Shown: positions 35,319-43,545 of the stretch, in pieces
Numbering within the stretch: the stretch's first letter is position 1
Layout of the letters: every line of letters begins with the position of its first letter
Assembly: GCA_017474125.1 (NCBI GenBank)
Contig: JAFVIF010000051.1
Span: 1-44,237 of the forward strand
Source of the DNA: Clostridia bacterium
GTDB taxonomy: Bacteria > Bacillota > Clostridia > Oscillospirales > Acutalibacteraceae
DNA: 44,237 bases
Reading direction: 5' to 3'
Translations under genes and position numbers: made by a program
The notes under the pieces: model-generated
What the model was told of the DNA's origin: nothing
Seen by the model: only the letters and a program-made list of their open reading frames with translations
Database searches by the model: none

Positions 35319-37581
35319 ATAACTTATTTACGCGGTCTAACCAATATTTGTATTTTTCAAAATCAAAGCCGGGCATACCGCAAAGATAGGTATTAAAGTA
35401 TTCTTCACCGCTGTCTAATTTCCATTTAATAAGAAGCATGGTTTGTTTTGAATACATAATGTTTATGCTGCCAATGGTTGTGTTGGAATTTTTATCGGCA
35501 GTAAAAGGCTTGGAGAAAAGCTCCTTATCGGTATCAAGGTCGATGATTGTGCAGGTGCCCTTTTTATCGGAAAGGGTACTGTTACAGCAAACGATTTTGT
35601 GTCCCCAATTTGACATTTCGTCAAGCATAATCATAAACTCTCTGCTTGAACGTTTAATGTAATCATAGGCAAGCTTTTTGTCGTAGTAGTAATCAACTAC
35701 TGCGTCGCTCATTTGAGGCCAACCGTCTATAAGGTTCCACCAAATAACGCCGCCCATATAGTTCATTTTACTTCTTACCCGTTCAATAAAGAATTTTTTT
35801 GCTTCTGCCTGTGAAATTTGCGAAGCAAGAACGTAATTTTCAATATCGTCAGGCACGCTTCCGAAAAGCTGAAGCACCTGATTATGCATAAGCCATACTC
35901 GGTGCGGACTTTCGTTTTGGTCAGATGAATGGAGCGTCCACTGGGAATTATTGGCATAAGGCCAAACCTTATCAGCATCAATAAACTTTTCAATAGATTC
36001 CTTTGAAGGGCAACCGTGGTATCCTGTTTCGCTTACAAAGTACGCCTTCGACTGGGCATAAAAATCACTCTTGTAATAATCTCTCGGGCCCCACAAATGC
36101 TCTTCGGGATGTGAATGGTAGCCTGCTTTATGAGCGGCAGGGGAAATATAAGGAGATGATGCAACGTAAGGTCTTACGGGGTCGTGTCGGGAAAGTATTT
36201 CAGGAATAAATTCACGGGTAATTTTGTTTATCGCAGGGTCTGTACTGCGTTTGTCAAGCTGCTGGTCTATTTCGTTATCACCGCACCAAAGTACAATGGA
36301 ACAATGGTTTCTGTATTCCTTTACAACAAAAGCAACCTCTTCCTGAATAAGCTTTTTAAATTCATCGGTGTTGGGGTAAGCGTTGCAGGCCATACTAAAG
36401 TCTTGCCATACCATAATACCGTGCTCGTCACAGTAATCGAAGAACGGGTGGTCCTCGTATACGTTACCTCCCCAACAACGAAGTATATTACAACCAATAT
36501 CGCTTGCAAGCTCAAGCGCTTTTTGCAAACGGCTGTTATCGCGGCTGTGGTAAGCGTCGAGAGGTACCCAGTTGGAACCGACTGCCATAATTTTTACGTC
36601 GTTAATAACAAATTCAAAACTGCCGCCCTCTTCGATAATATCACTGCGGCGAAGGGTAAGGGTTCTGAAACCGACTCTTTCCTTAGTGGTGAAAAGAAGG
36701 TTATCGTCCGTATCGGAAATACTTACCGTAATATCGTAAAGGTTGGCGTCTCCATAAGGACGGGGCCACCAAAGCTTAATATCAGGGACAAAGAAGTCAA
36801 CGCCACCTGCGTGAGCTCTTCTTACATAGGTTTGCTCAAATTCGTGGTCGCCGCACTTGGCGTAAATTTTGATTTTAATTCTGCGGTATGCGTACTTTGG
36901 GTCCATTACGGTATCGTAGCACATACGGATTTTTCCCGAAAGATTAAGCAAAGTGAAGTTTACGTATTTAAAACGATACTTGTCTCTGCATTCTAATTTT
37001 ACGTCACGCCAAATACCTGCACTAACCGCGCGAGGCATAATATCCCAACCGTAGCAGTGGGGCGCCTTTCTCACGTTAAGGTGAACAGCCATTTGTTGCC
37101 AATTATAATAGGAATTATATAAATCGTTTTCAAACTCCATACCCTTTATGGTGGAGGAAGAAATATGAACGTGAAGGGTGTTAATTTTGCCGTAAGCAAG
37201 CTTATCGGTAACGTTGAATTCGTTGGCTATAAACATATTGTGACTGTTGCCAATAAGCTTACCGTTAAGGTAATAGTCGGCAAAGCAATCCACGGCGCGA
37301 AGGCAAAGGTACATTTCTTTGTTTTCTCCCGGATATTCGGGCGCGGTGAATTCGGTTTCGTACCACCATTCGTATTGCTCGTATTCCTCGGCCTTTAAAA
37401 TGTTTTCACCTTTGAACAGGTCTTCGGGAAGATAACCTGCCGCCGACAAATCAAGCTCAACGTTGCCGGGTACCGTGCAGGGAATACATTTCATCCCCGA
37501 CGTTTTAAGGTCGTAGATGCTGTTTATTTTGTATTCGCCATATTTTGCAAAATAAAGCTTCCATTTTCCGTTAAGATTCAA
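35317..37581 (-). CDS. GH2 beta-mannosidase-like glycoside hydrolase
   Basis: 754 residues from a TTG at 37581, set by AAGGAGG 8 bp upstream on the minus strand. N-terminal sugar-binding and immunoglobulin-like domains precede a TIM barrel. The mannosidase-type GH2 motif FDYCDEHGIMVWQDFSMAC is present, with acid/base E437 (LWCGDNE) and nucleophile E518 (FVSETGYHG). No signal peptide, so it is probably cytoplasmic and acts on imported mannosides; other beta-glycosidic substrates cannot be excluded. Divergent from an AraC regulator, which probably controls it. The manA gene at 19416 could process its product. Confidence 0.85.
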   Translation of the reverse strand: MNLNGKWKLYFAKYGEYKINSIYDLKTSGMKCIPCTVPGNVELDLSAAGYLPEDLFKGENILKAEEYEQYEWWYETEFTAPEYPGENKEMYLCLRAVDCFADYYLNGKLIGNSHNMFIANEFNVTDKLAYGKINTLHVHISSSTIKGMEFENDLYNSYYNWQQMAVHLNVRKAPHCYGWDIMPRAVSAGIWRDVKLECRDKYRFKYVNFTLLNLSGKIRMCYDTVMDPKYAYRRIKIKIYAKCGDHEFEQTYVRRAHAGGVDFFVPDIKLWWPRPYGDANLYDITVSISDTDDNLLFTTKERVGFRTLTLRRSDIIEEGGSFEFVINDVKIMAVGSNWVPLDAYHSRDNSRLQKALELASDIGCNILRCWGGNVYEDHPFFDYCDEHGIMVWQDFSMACNAYPNTDEFKKLIQEEVAFVVKEYRNHCSIVLWCGDNEIDQQLDKRSTDPAINKITREFIPEILSRHDPVRPYVASSPYISPAAHKAGYHSHPEEHLWGPRDYYKSDFYAQSKAYFVSETGYHGCPSKESIEKFIDADKVWPYANNSQWTLHSSDQNESPHRVWLMHNQVLQLFGSVPDDIENYVLASQISQAEAKKFFIERVRSKMNYMGGVIWWNLIDGWPQMSDAVVDYYYDKKLAYDYIKRSSREFMIMLDEMSNWGHKIVCCNSTLSDKKGTCTIIDLDTDKELFSKPFTADKNSNTTIGSINIMYSKQTMLLIKWKLDSGEEYFNTYLCGMPGFDFEKYKYWLDRVNKL

Positions 37582-37605
37582 TGCTTTTCCTCCTTGTGGT
37601 TTGTT

Positions 37606-37622
37606 GTTATATCCATTATAAC
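37606..37622 (-). promoter_or_regulatory. Palindromic -10 region of the GH2 promoter
   Basis: GTTATA (37606-37611), 5 bp, TATAAC (37617-37622). On the minus strand this includes the -10 TATAAT (37620-37615). The matching -35 position reads only TAGTTT (37643-37638). A good -10 with a poor -35 fits a promoter that needs an activator such as the neighbouring AraC protein. Confidence 0.45.
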
Positions 37623-37695
37623 AAATACTAAAAAAATAAACTATATTCTAAAATTGGGATTTCGGGGAAAAATTATAATATTTTTAGTATTTTTA

Positions 37696-37724
37696 TTGAA
37701 ATGTGTTGAAAACTGTGATAGAAT
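37696..37724 (+). promoter_or_regulatory. Promoter of the AraC-family gene
   Basis: TTGAAA (37696-37701), a 17-bp spacer and TAGAAT (37719-37724) with a TG extension before the -10. The regulator start follows at 37746. Confidence 0.65.
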
Positions 37725-37745
37725 TTAAAAACTGAGGTGATAAAT

Positions 37746-38570
37746 ATGACTCCAAAGTTACATAGATATCTCTTGCGTGCAGAAGCGGGCGAGGGTACTG
37801 ATATAAAGGTTAGCGAAAAAACCGTGAGAGACCCTTCAAGACTTCATTGGCATAATTTTATAGAGGTGGAAATGGTAATCGGCGGTTCGGGATATAATAT
37901 GTTGAACGGCCAACGCTTTCCGCTTTCCCGTGGTAGCTTATATTTGTTGCGACTTATAGACTTCCACGAGGTTCATCCCGAGCCTGAGCTTAAGCTGTTA
38001 CATATGTGTTTGGACGAAAGCCTGCTATCCGAGGATTTGCTTAATCAGCTGGCTACGGATAAACCGCTCACCTATACCGTAGACGAGGAAGAAACAGGTG
38101 TTATGGAGCGTCTTTTTCGGCTTATTATAGATGAAAACAATTCCGAAGCTCCCGATAAGCGTTATTTAAAGCATTTGCTTATTTGTATTCTACTGCGTAT
38201 ATTAAAGCTGGTGCCCGATAATTCCGACGTGTACAGCCGTTTTAAAGAAAAACCCATACGTACCGCTATTTTATATTTGCATATGCATTTTCGTGAAAAC
38301 CCAAGCCTTAAGGAGGTTGCCGAAATTGTACATTATAATGCAAGCCATTTTAGTACAACCTTCCATAAAGAGCTTGGTACGACCTACTGCGAATATTTAA
38401 ACGTGCTTAAAATTAGTTATGCCAAGGAGCTTCTTATTTCTACTTCTTTGAAAATAACCGAAATATGTTATGAGTCGGGTTTTACCTCTCATTCGAATTT
38501 TCTCCGTTTGTTTAAGGAGCAGGTTGGCGTGTCCCCAATGCAGTTCAGAAAAAAGCAGAATAAAGTGTAA
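37746..38570 (+). CDS. AraC-family transcriptional regulator
   Basis: 274 residues from ATG 37746, 5 bp after GAGGTGA; the GTG at 37737 lies inside that ribosome site. The N-terminal half is a cupin sugar-sensing domain (HWHNFIEVEMVIGGSGYNML, RGSLYLL, FHEVHPEPE). The C-terminal half has two helix-turn-helix units: PSLKEVAEIVHYNASHFSTTFHKELG, then ITEICYESGFTSHSNFLRLFKEQVGVSPMQFRK, the classic AraC signature. It faces the GH2 gene across a 164-bp control region and probably activates it in response to a sugar. Confidence 0.9.
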   Translation: MTPKLHRYLLRAEAGEGTDIKVSEKTVRDPSRLHWHNFIEVEMVIGGSGYNMLNGQRFPLSRGSLYLLRLIDFHEVHPEPELKLLHMCLDESLLSEDLLNQLATDKPLTYTVDEEETGVMERLFRLIIDENNSEAPDKRYLKHLLICILLRILKLVPDNSDVYSRFKEKPIRTAILYLHMHFRENPSLKEVAEIVHYNASHFSTTFHKELGTTYCEYLNVLKISYAKELLISTSLKITEICYESGFTSHSNFLRLFKEQVGVSPMQFRKKQNKV

Positions 38571-38600
38571 CGCCGTTTTCATACGGCGTTTTTCTTTTTT
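38569..38600 (+). terminator. Terminator after the AraC gene
   Basis: AACGCCGT (38569-38576), loop TTTCAT, ACGGCGTT (38583-38590), then TTTCTTTTTT. Confidence 0.85.
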
Positions 38601-38627
38601 GAAAATACCAAACTTTGGAAACGTTAC

Positions 38628-38657
38628 TTGACTAAAACACTATATATGGTGTATAAT
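38628..38657 (+). promoter_or_regulatory. Promoter of the topoisomerase pair
   Basis: TTGACT (38628-38633), an 18-bp spacer and TATAAT (38652-38657). The spacer holds a near-palindrome ACACTATATATGGTGT of unknown meaning. A GGAG ribosome site (AAGGAGTAAGG) precedes ATG 38704. Confidence 0.65.
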
Positions 38658-38703
38658 AAATGTAATTATAAAGTTTTGATTTTATTTAAGGAGTAAGGCT
38701 TTA

Positions 38704-40686
38704 ATGGCAGTAAAAAAAGCAGAGTACAATAACGAAAGTATAACTCAACTTAAAGGCCCCGATCAGGTAAGACTACGTCCTGCGGTTATATTCGGCTCCG
38801 ACGGCTTAGACGGTTGTAAGCATTCGGTTTTTGAAATTATTTCAAACTCCGCCGACGAAGCAAGAGAGGGCTACGGTAAAAAAATAATCGTTACAAAGTA
38901 CGCCGACCATTCGGTTGAGGTTCAGGACTTTGGCCGCGGTGCACCTGTTGACTTTAATAATAAGGAACAGCAGTACAACTACGTGCTTTTATTCGAAACC
39001 TTGTATGCGGGAAGTAAATATAATACCAATAACGGCGGTGATTACGAGTATTCCATAGGTCTTAACGGTCTCGGCCTTGCCTCTACTCAGTTCGCAAGTG
39101 AGAATATGGATGTAGAAATTAAGCGTGACGGCTTTAAGTATAATCTTCATTTTGAAAAGGGCTTCAACGTAGGCGGACTTCAGAAGGAGGAATATACGGG
39201 TAAGGATACGGGCACCAAAATACGCTGGAAGCCCGATCTTGATGTATTTACCGAAATTGATATTCCTACCGAATATTTTGTTGACACCTTGACCCGTCAA
39301 GCGGTGGTTAACGAGGGCATTGCCTTTATTTTACGTGAACAGCAGGGTGCAAGGTTTACCGAAAGGGAATTTTGCTATAAGAACGGTATTGCCGATTATA
39401 TCGGTGAATTAATCGGCGAGGAATCAATTTCCTCTATTCAAAACTGGAGTACCGAGAGAAAGGGAAGGGATAGAGAGGACAAGCCTGAGTATAAGGTTAA
39501 AATAAATGCCGCGGTTAGCTTTTCAAATAAAAGACAGCTTAAGGAATATTACCATAACTCAAGCTGGCTTGAGCACGGCGGCGCTCCCGAAAAGGCCGTA
39601 AGAAGCGCCTTTACCTATCAAATTGATGCTTATATTAAGCAGCAGAATAAATATTCTAAAAACGAAACGAAAATAACCTTTCAGGATATTGAGGAATGCC
39701 TTGCTATAGTTATTTCCTCTTTTTCAACCCTTGTTTCCTATGAAAACCAAACCAAAAAGTCTATAACCAATAGGTTTATTCAGGAGGCAATGACCGACTT
39801 CTTTAGGCATCAGCTTGAGGTTTATTTTATTGAAAATAAAGCAGAGGCCGATAAAATTGCCGATCAGGTGCTTATTAATAAGCGAAGCAGGGAAAAGAGC
39901 GAAAAGGAAAGGATTAATATTAAAAAGACCCTTTCAACCGGAAATGCCCTTGCTGACAGAGTGCAGAAGTTTGTTGACTGCCGAAGCAGAGAGGTTAGCG
40001 AAAGAGAGCTTTATATAGTTGAGGGTGATTCGGCTTTGGGCTCCTGTAAGCTTGCCAGAGACGCCGCCTTTCAGGCTATTATGCCTGTACGAGGTAAAAT
40101 ACTTAACTGCTTAAAGGCCGAGTATGATAAAATTTTCAAAAGCGAAATTATTACCGATTTACTTAAGGTGCTGGGCTGCGGTGTTGAGGTTAAATCGAAG
40201 GCGAACAAAAACCTTTCTAACTTTGATATACGTAATTTGAGATGGAATAAGATAATTATATGTACCGATGCCGACGTTGACGGCTTCCATATCCGTACTC
40301 TTATTCTTACTATGATTTACCGCTTAATGCCTACCCTTATTAATGAGGGTAAGGTGTTTATCGCCGAAACACCGCTTTATGAAATAAATACAAAAAGTAT
40401 GACCTATTTTGCATATGATGAAAACGAAAAGCGTGACATACTTGCAAAAATCGGCGATGAAAAGTATACCCTTCAGCGTTCAAAGGGACTTGGTGAAAAT
40501 CAGGCGGATATGATGAACCTTACCACCATGAATCCCGAAACACGCCGCCTTATTAAAATTAAGCCCGAGGATGCCGCCCTTACCGAGCAGATGTTTGATA
40601 TGCTCCTTGGCGACGACCTTGCAGGCAGAAAAGATTATATTTCGGAAAACGGTTATCTGTATATGGATGACGCCGATATCAGTTAA
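38704..40686 (+). CDS. parE: Type II topoisomerase ATPase subunit (ParE/GyrB-like)
   Basis: 660 residues. A GHKL ATPase domain opens with LRPAVIFGSDGLDG, VFEIISNSADEAREG (ATP/Mg site) and the lid IGLNGLGLAS, which differs from the usual GGLHGVG form. The transducer follows. TOPRIM motifs are intact: E440 in VEGDSALGS, and D522, D524, D526 in CTDADVDGFHIRTL. The C terminus is the usual PLYEI...LGENQADM...MLLGDD...R block. Substitutions such as EGDSALGS for EGDSAGGS mark a divergent branch, so gyrase versus topoisomerase IV is uncertain. Eleven bases before its A-subunit partner. Confidence 0.88.
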   Translation: MAVKKAEYNNESITQLKGPDQVRLRPAVIFGSDGLDGCKHSVFEIISNSADEAREGYGKKIIVTKYADHSVEVQDFGRGAPVDFNNKEQQYNYVLLFETLYAGSKYNTNNGGDYEYSIGLNGLGLASTQFASENMDVEIKRDGFKYNLHFEKGFNVGGLQKEEYTGKDTGTKIRWKPDLDVFTEIDIPTEYFVDTLTRQAVVNEGIAFILREQQGARFTEREFCYKNGIADYIGELIGEESISSIQNWSTERKGRDREDKPEYKVKINAAVSFSNKRQLKEYYHNSSWLEHGGAPEKAVRSAFTYQIDAYIKQQNKYSKNETKITFQDIEECLAIVISSFSTLVSYENQTKKSITNRFIQEAMTDFFRHQLEVYFIENKAEADKIADQVLINKRSREKSEKERINIKKTLSTGNALADRVQKFVDCRSREVSERELYIVEGDSALGSCKLARDAAFQAIMPVRGKILNCLKAEYDKIFKSEIITDLLKVLGCGVEVKSKANKNLSNFDIRNLRWNKIIICTDADVDGFHIRTLILTMIYRLMPTLINEGKVFIAETPLYEINTKSMTYFAYDENEKRDILAKIGDEKYTLQRSKGLGENQADMMNLTTMNPETRRLIKIKPEDAALTEQMFDMLLGDDLAGRKDYISENGYLYMDDADIS

Positions 40687-40697
40687 GGAGAAAAGAT

Positions 40698-42944
40698 ATG
40701 GCTCCAAGAAAAAAGAAAGAACAGGAAGTAGCTCCTAAAAAGAAGAGCCCTGCCGCCTTTATTGCGGGTGCAGGCACTATTATTGACCAAGAGGTTACCG
40801 AAACCTTAAAGTCTAATTTTATGCCTTATGCAATGAGCATTATAGTATCACGTGCCATTCCCGAAATCGACGGCTTTAAGCCTTCTCACAGAAAGCTGCT
40901 TTACACAATGTATAATATGGGACTGCTTAGCGGTTCTACAATTAAATCGGCAAATATAGTTGGCCGTACAATGCAGTTAAACCCTCACGGTGATGCCGCA
41001 ATTTACGAAACTATGGTAAGACTCAGCGAAGGCTACGAAGCGTTGCTTCATCCCTTCGTTGCTTCAAAGGGCTCCTTTGGTAAGGCCTATTCCCGCGATA
41101 TGGCTTATGCCGCCTCCCGTTATACCGAAGCAAAGCTTGCTCCTATTTCAAGCGAGCTTTTCGCCGATATCGATAAGGATACCGTTGATTTTGTAGACAA
41201 CTACGATGCCACAATGAAGGAGCCGGTGCTTTTCCCCGTAACCTTCCCAACGGTGCTTGTTAATTCCAATATGGGTATTGCCGCAGGTATGGCAAGTAAT
41301 ATTTGCTCCTTTAACCTTAAAGAGGTTTGTGAAACTACCATTGCATATATTAAGGATAACGATATTAACGTTGCCGATACTCTTATTGCACCCGATTTCC
41401 CCGTTGGCGGCGAACTGCTTTATGACAGAACCGAAATGGAAAAGATATACGAAACGGGTAGGGGAGGCTTTAAGGTACGCGGTGTATACAGCTATGATAA
41501 AAAGAATAACTGTATCGATATTACCGAAATTCCTCCCACCACAACAAGCGAAGCGATAATCGAAAAGGTTGTTGAGCTGGTTAAGCTTAAAAAGATAACC
41601 GAGATTAACGATATCCGCGACGAAACCGACCTTAACGGTCTTAAAATCACCATAGACTTAAAGCGCGGTATTGATCCCGACAAGTTTATGAAAAAGATTT
41701 ATAAGCTTACTCCCATGCAGGACAGCTTTTCCTGTAACTTTAATATTCTTATTGCAGGTAGCCCCAGCGTTATGGGTGTTAAGGAAATTATAAGCGAATG
41801 GGTAGCCTTCAGAACCGAATGTGTACGCAGAAGGGTTTATTTCAGCCTTTCAAAGGCTAAGGATAGGCTTCATCTTTTAAAGGGCTTAAGTAAAATTCTT
41901 CTTGATATTGACAAGGCAATAAAAATCGTAAGAGAAACCGTTGAGGAAAAGGAAGTAGTTCCCAATCTTATGATTGGCTTTGGCATTGATGAAATTCAGG
42001 CTGAGTACGTTGCCGAAATCAAGCTCCGTCACTTAAACCGCGAGTATATTCTTAAAAGGCTTGACGATATTGAAAGGCTTGAAAAAGAAATCGAAGATAT
42101 GGAGGATATTTTAAAATCCAAATCCAAGGTTCAAAAAATTATTATCGGCGAGCTTACCGACGTAATTAAAAAGTACGGTAAGGAGCGTAGAACTAAAATT
42201 ATCGGTGCAAGCGAGGCGGCTGATAATTCCGCTGAGGAAAAGGAAGTAGATAATTCTCCCGTAACCTTCTTCTTTACCCACGACGGCTACTTTAAGAAAA
42301 TTACACCGCAGTCACTTCGTATGAGTGGCGAGCAAAAGTGCAAGGAGGGTGACTATATCACCCAAACGGTGGAATCCACCAATGCCGCCGAGCTTATGTT
42401 CTTTACCAATAAACAGCAGGTTTATAAAACGAGCGCCGAGGAATTTTCCGAAACAAAGGCAAGCGCGCTTGGCGATTACATTCCCGCTAAGCTCGACTTT
42501 GACGAGGGCGAGGTTCCCGTTTATATGACGGTCGTTGATAAGTACGTTGGTAATATGCTTTTCGTTTACGAAAACGGCAGGATTTCAAAGGTTGCCCTTT
42601 CTTCCTATGAAACAAAGACCAACCGTAAAAAGCTTATTAAGGCTTACTGTGATAAATTCCCGTTATTCTGCGCTATTTATATGCCCGAGGAAAAAGACCT
42701 TGTGCTTCGCTCCTCTAACGGCAGAGTGCTTATTGTAAGCAGTGCCGCTATTCCGGTTAAGGGTGTAAAGGATAACGGTGGTATTGCCGTTATGACACAA
42801 AAACGCGGACAAAAGATAGAGGAAGTAAAAATTTACGAAAAGGGTATGCTTGAAAACGAGCATAGGCTTCGTACACGCACCCTGCCTGCGGCAGGCAACA
42901 AGCCCGTAGGCGGCGGTAAACAGGACGGAATTGATTTAGATTAG
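40698..42944 (+). CDS. parC: Type II topoisomerase DNA-cleavage subunit (ParC/GyrA-like)
   Basis: 748 residues behind AAGGAGAAAAG. The breakage-reunion domain has SRAIPEIDGFKPSHRKLLY and the catalytic Tyr142 in AASRYTE. The quinolone region reads PHGDAAIYE, with Ala100 where quinolone-sensitive enzymes have Ser and Glu104 where GyrA has an acidic residue. A coiled-coil gate (about 400-510) and a beta-pinwheel C terminus follow. No clear GyrA box QRRGGKG is present, only a weak QKRGQK near 690, which favours a ParC-type decatenase over gyrase. The Lys/Pro-rich first 20 residues are probably flexible. Confidence 0.88.
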   Translation: MAPRKKKEQEVAPKKKSPAAFIAGAGTIIDQEVTETLKSNFMPYAMSIIVSRAIPEIDGFKPSHRKLLYTMYNMGLLSGSTIKSANIVGRTMQLNPHGDAAIYETMVRLSEGYEALLHPFVASKGSFGKAYSRDMAYAASRYTEAKLAPISSELFADIDKDTVDFVDNYDATMKEPVLFPVTFPTVLVNSNMGIAAGMASNICSFNLKEVCETTIAYIKDNDINVADTLIAPDFPVGGELLYDRTEMEKIYETGRGGFKVRGVYSYDKKNNCIDITEIPPTTTSEAIIEKVVELVKLKKITEINDIRDETDLNGLKITIDLKRGIDPDKFMKKIYKLTPMQDSFSCNFNILIAGSPSVMGVKEIISEWVAFRTECVRRRVYFSLSKAKDRLHLLKGLSKILLDIDKAIKIVRETVEEKEVVPNLMIGFGIDEIQAEYVAEIKLRHLNREYILKRLDDIERLEKEIEDMEDILKSKSKVQKIIIGELTDVIKKYGKERRTKIIGASEAADNSAEEKEVDNSPVTFFFTHDGYFKKITPQSLRMSGEQKCKEGDYITQTVESTNAAELMFFTNKQQVYKTSAEEFSETKASALGDYIPAKLDFDEGEVPVYMTVVDKYVGNMLFVYENGRISKVALSSYETKTNRKKLIKAYCDKFPLFCAIYMPEEKDLVLRSSNGRVLIVSSAAIPVKGVKDNGGIAVMTQKRGQKIEEVKIYEKGMLENEHRLRTRTLPAAGNKPVGGGKQDGIDLD

Positions 42945-42988
42945 GGAATATATACTCAAGTTATAAATAATGTAAAGTTACACAAAAT

Positions 42989-43022
42989 CAGCAGTTTCTA
43001 ATTGTAGAAACTGCTGGTTTTC
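42989..43022 (+). terminator. Terminator after the topoisomerase genes
   Basis: CAGCAGTTTCT (42989-42999), loop AATTGT, AGAAACTGCTG (43006-43016), then GTTTTCT. Confidence 0.85.
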
Positions 43023-43041
43023 TAAATTTTCCAAAAATTCT

Positions 43042-43095
43042 TTGTCACATTTTGTCATTCGCTTCGTTATATATATAGAAGGTTAAACCTTCTAT
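43042..43095 (+). promoter_or_regulatory. Putative promoter and long palindrome upstream of the small secreted-protein gene
   Basis: TTTGTCA occurs twice (43041-43047, 43051-43057). The second TTGTCA with TATAGA (43074-43079, 16-bp spacing) is a possible promoter. A perfect palindrome with 10-bp arms around A43085 (43075-43095, left arm ATAGAAGGTT) overlaps the -10 and the likely start site, so it may be an operator; as RNA it would form a stem just before AAAGGAG. Confidence 0.45.
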
Positions 43096-43115
43096 TATTT
43101 TAAAGGAGTGATTTT

Positions 43116-43517
43116 ATGAAAAAAAGGATTTTTAGTATGGTTATGGCGGTGCTTATGTTATTTACGTTTAATATAGGCGCATATGCTGAGAGTACTGTTC
43201 AACCGAGGTATAGTTACACCAATTCGGTTTTGGCAAGATTGAGTGTAGAAAGCCAGCAAGCTGTTTGTACCGGTATCATAGATTGTAATAGCAGCGTAAC
43301 AAAGGTCACTGTGAAAATCATACTTCAAAAGAAGGGGGTTTTTAAATGGAACAACGTAACCACTTGGACTGATGAGGTTAATGGAGACAACTATTCAAGA
43401 AGTTATCGTTACGGTCCCGTTGATAGCGGTAAATACAGAGTTAAAGTTGAAGCTACCGTTTATGCAGGAACGGCTAGTGAAAACGTATCGGCAACAAGTT
43501 CAACGGTTACGGTATAA
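43116..43517 (+). CDS. Small secreted protein of unknown function
   Basis: 133 residues with AAAGGAG before ATG. A clear signal peptide (MKKRIFSMVMAVLMLF to AYAES) leaves a mature protein of about 108 residues. It is rich in Ser, Thr, Val and Tyr with alternating beta-strand character, and two Cys (CTGIIDC) that could form a disulfide. The pattern suggests a small immunoglobulin-like or fibronectin-like beta domain; I do not recognise a named family with certainty. A 28-bp gap without terminator links it to the dockerin gene downstream, so the two are probably co-expressed. Confidence 0.75.
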   Translation: MKKRIFSMVMAVLMLFTFNIGAYAESTVQPRYSYTNSVLARLSVESQQAVCTGIIDCNSSVTKVTVKIILQKKGVFKWNNVTTWTDEVNGDNYSRSYRYGPVDSGKYRVKVEATVYAGTASENVSATSSTVTV

Positions 43518-43545
43518 ATTGTAGAGTTTATAAAGGGTGATAAAA

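Noticed and set aside
36184..36996. 270-codon open frame on the + strand within the GH2 gene
   Set aside because: It is antisense to a well-supported GH2 enzyme with catalytic motifs, has low-complexity residues, no recognisable domain and no suitable ribosome site.
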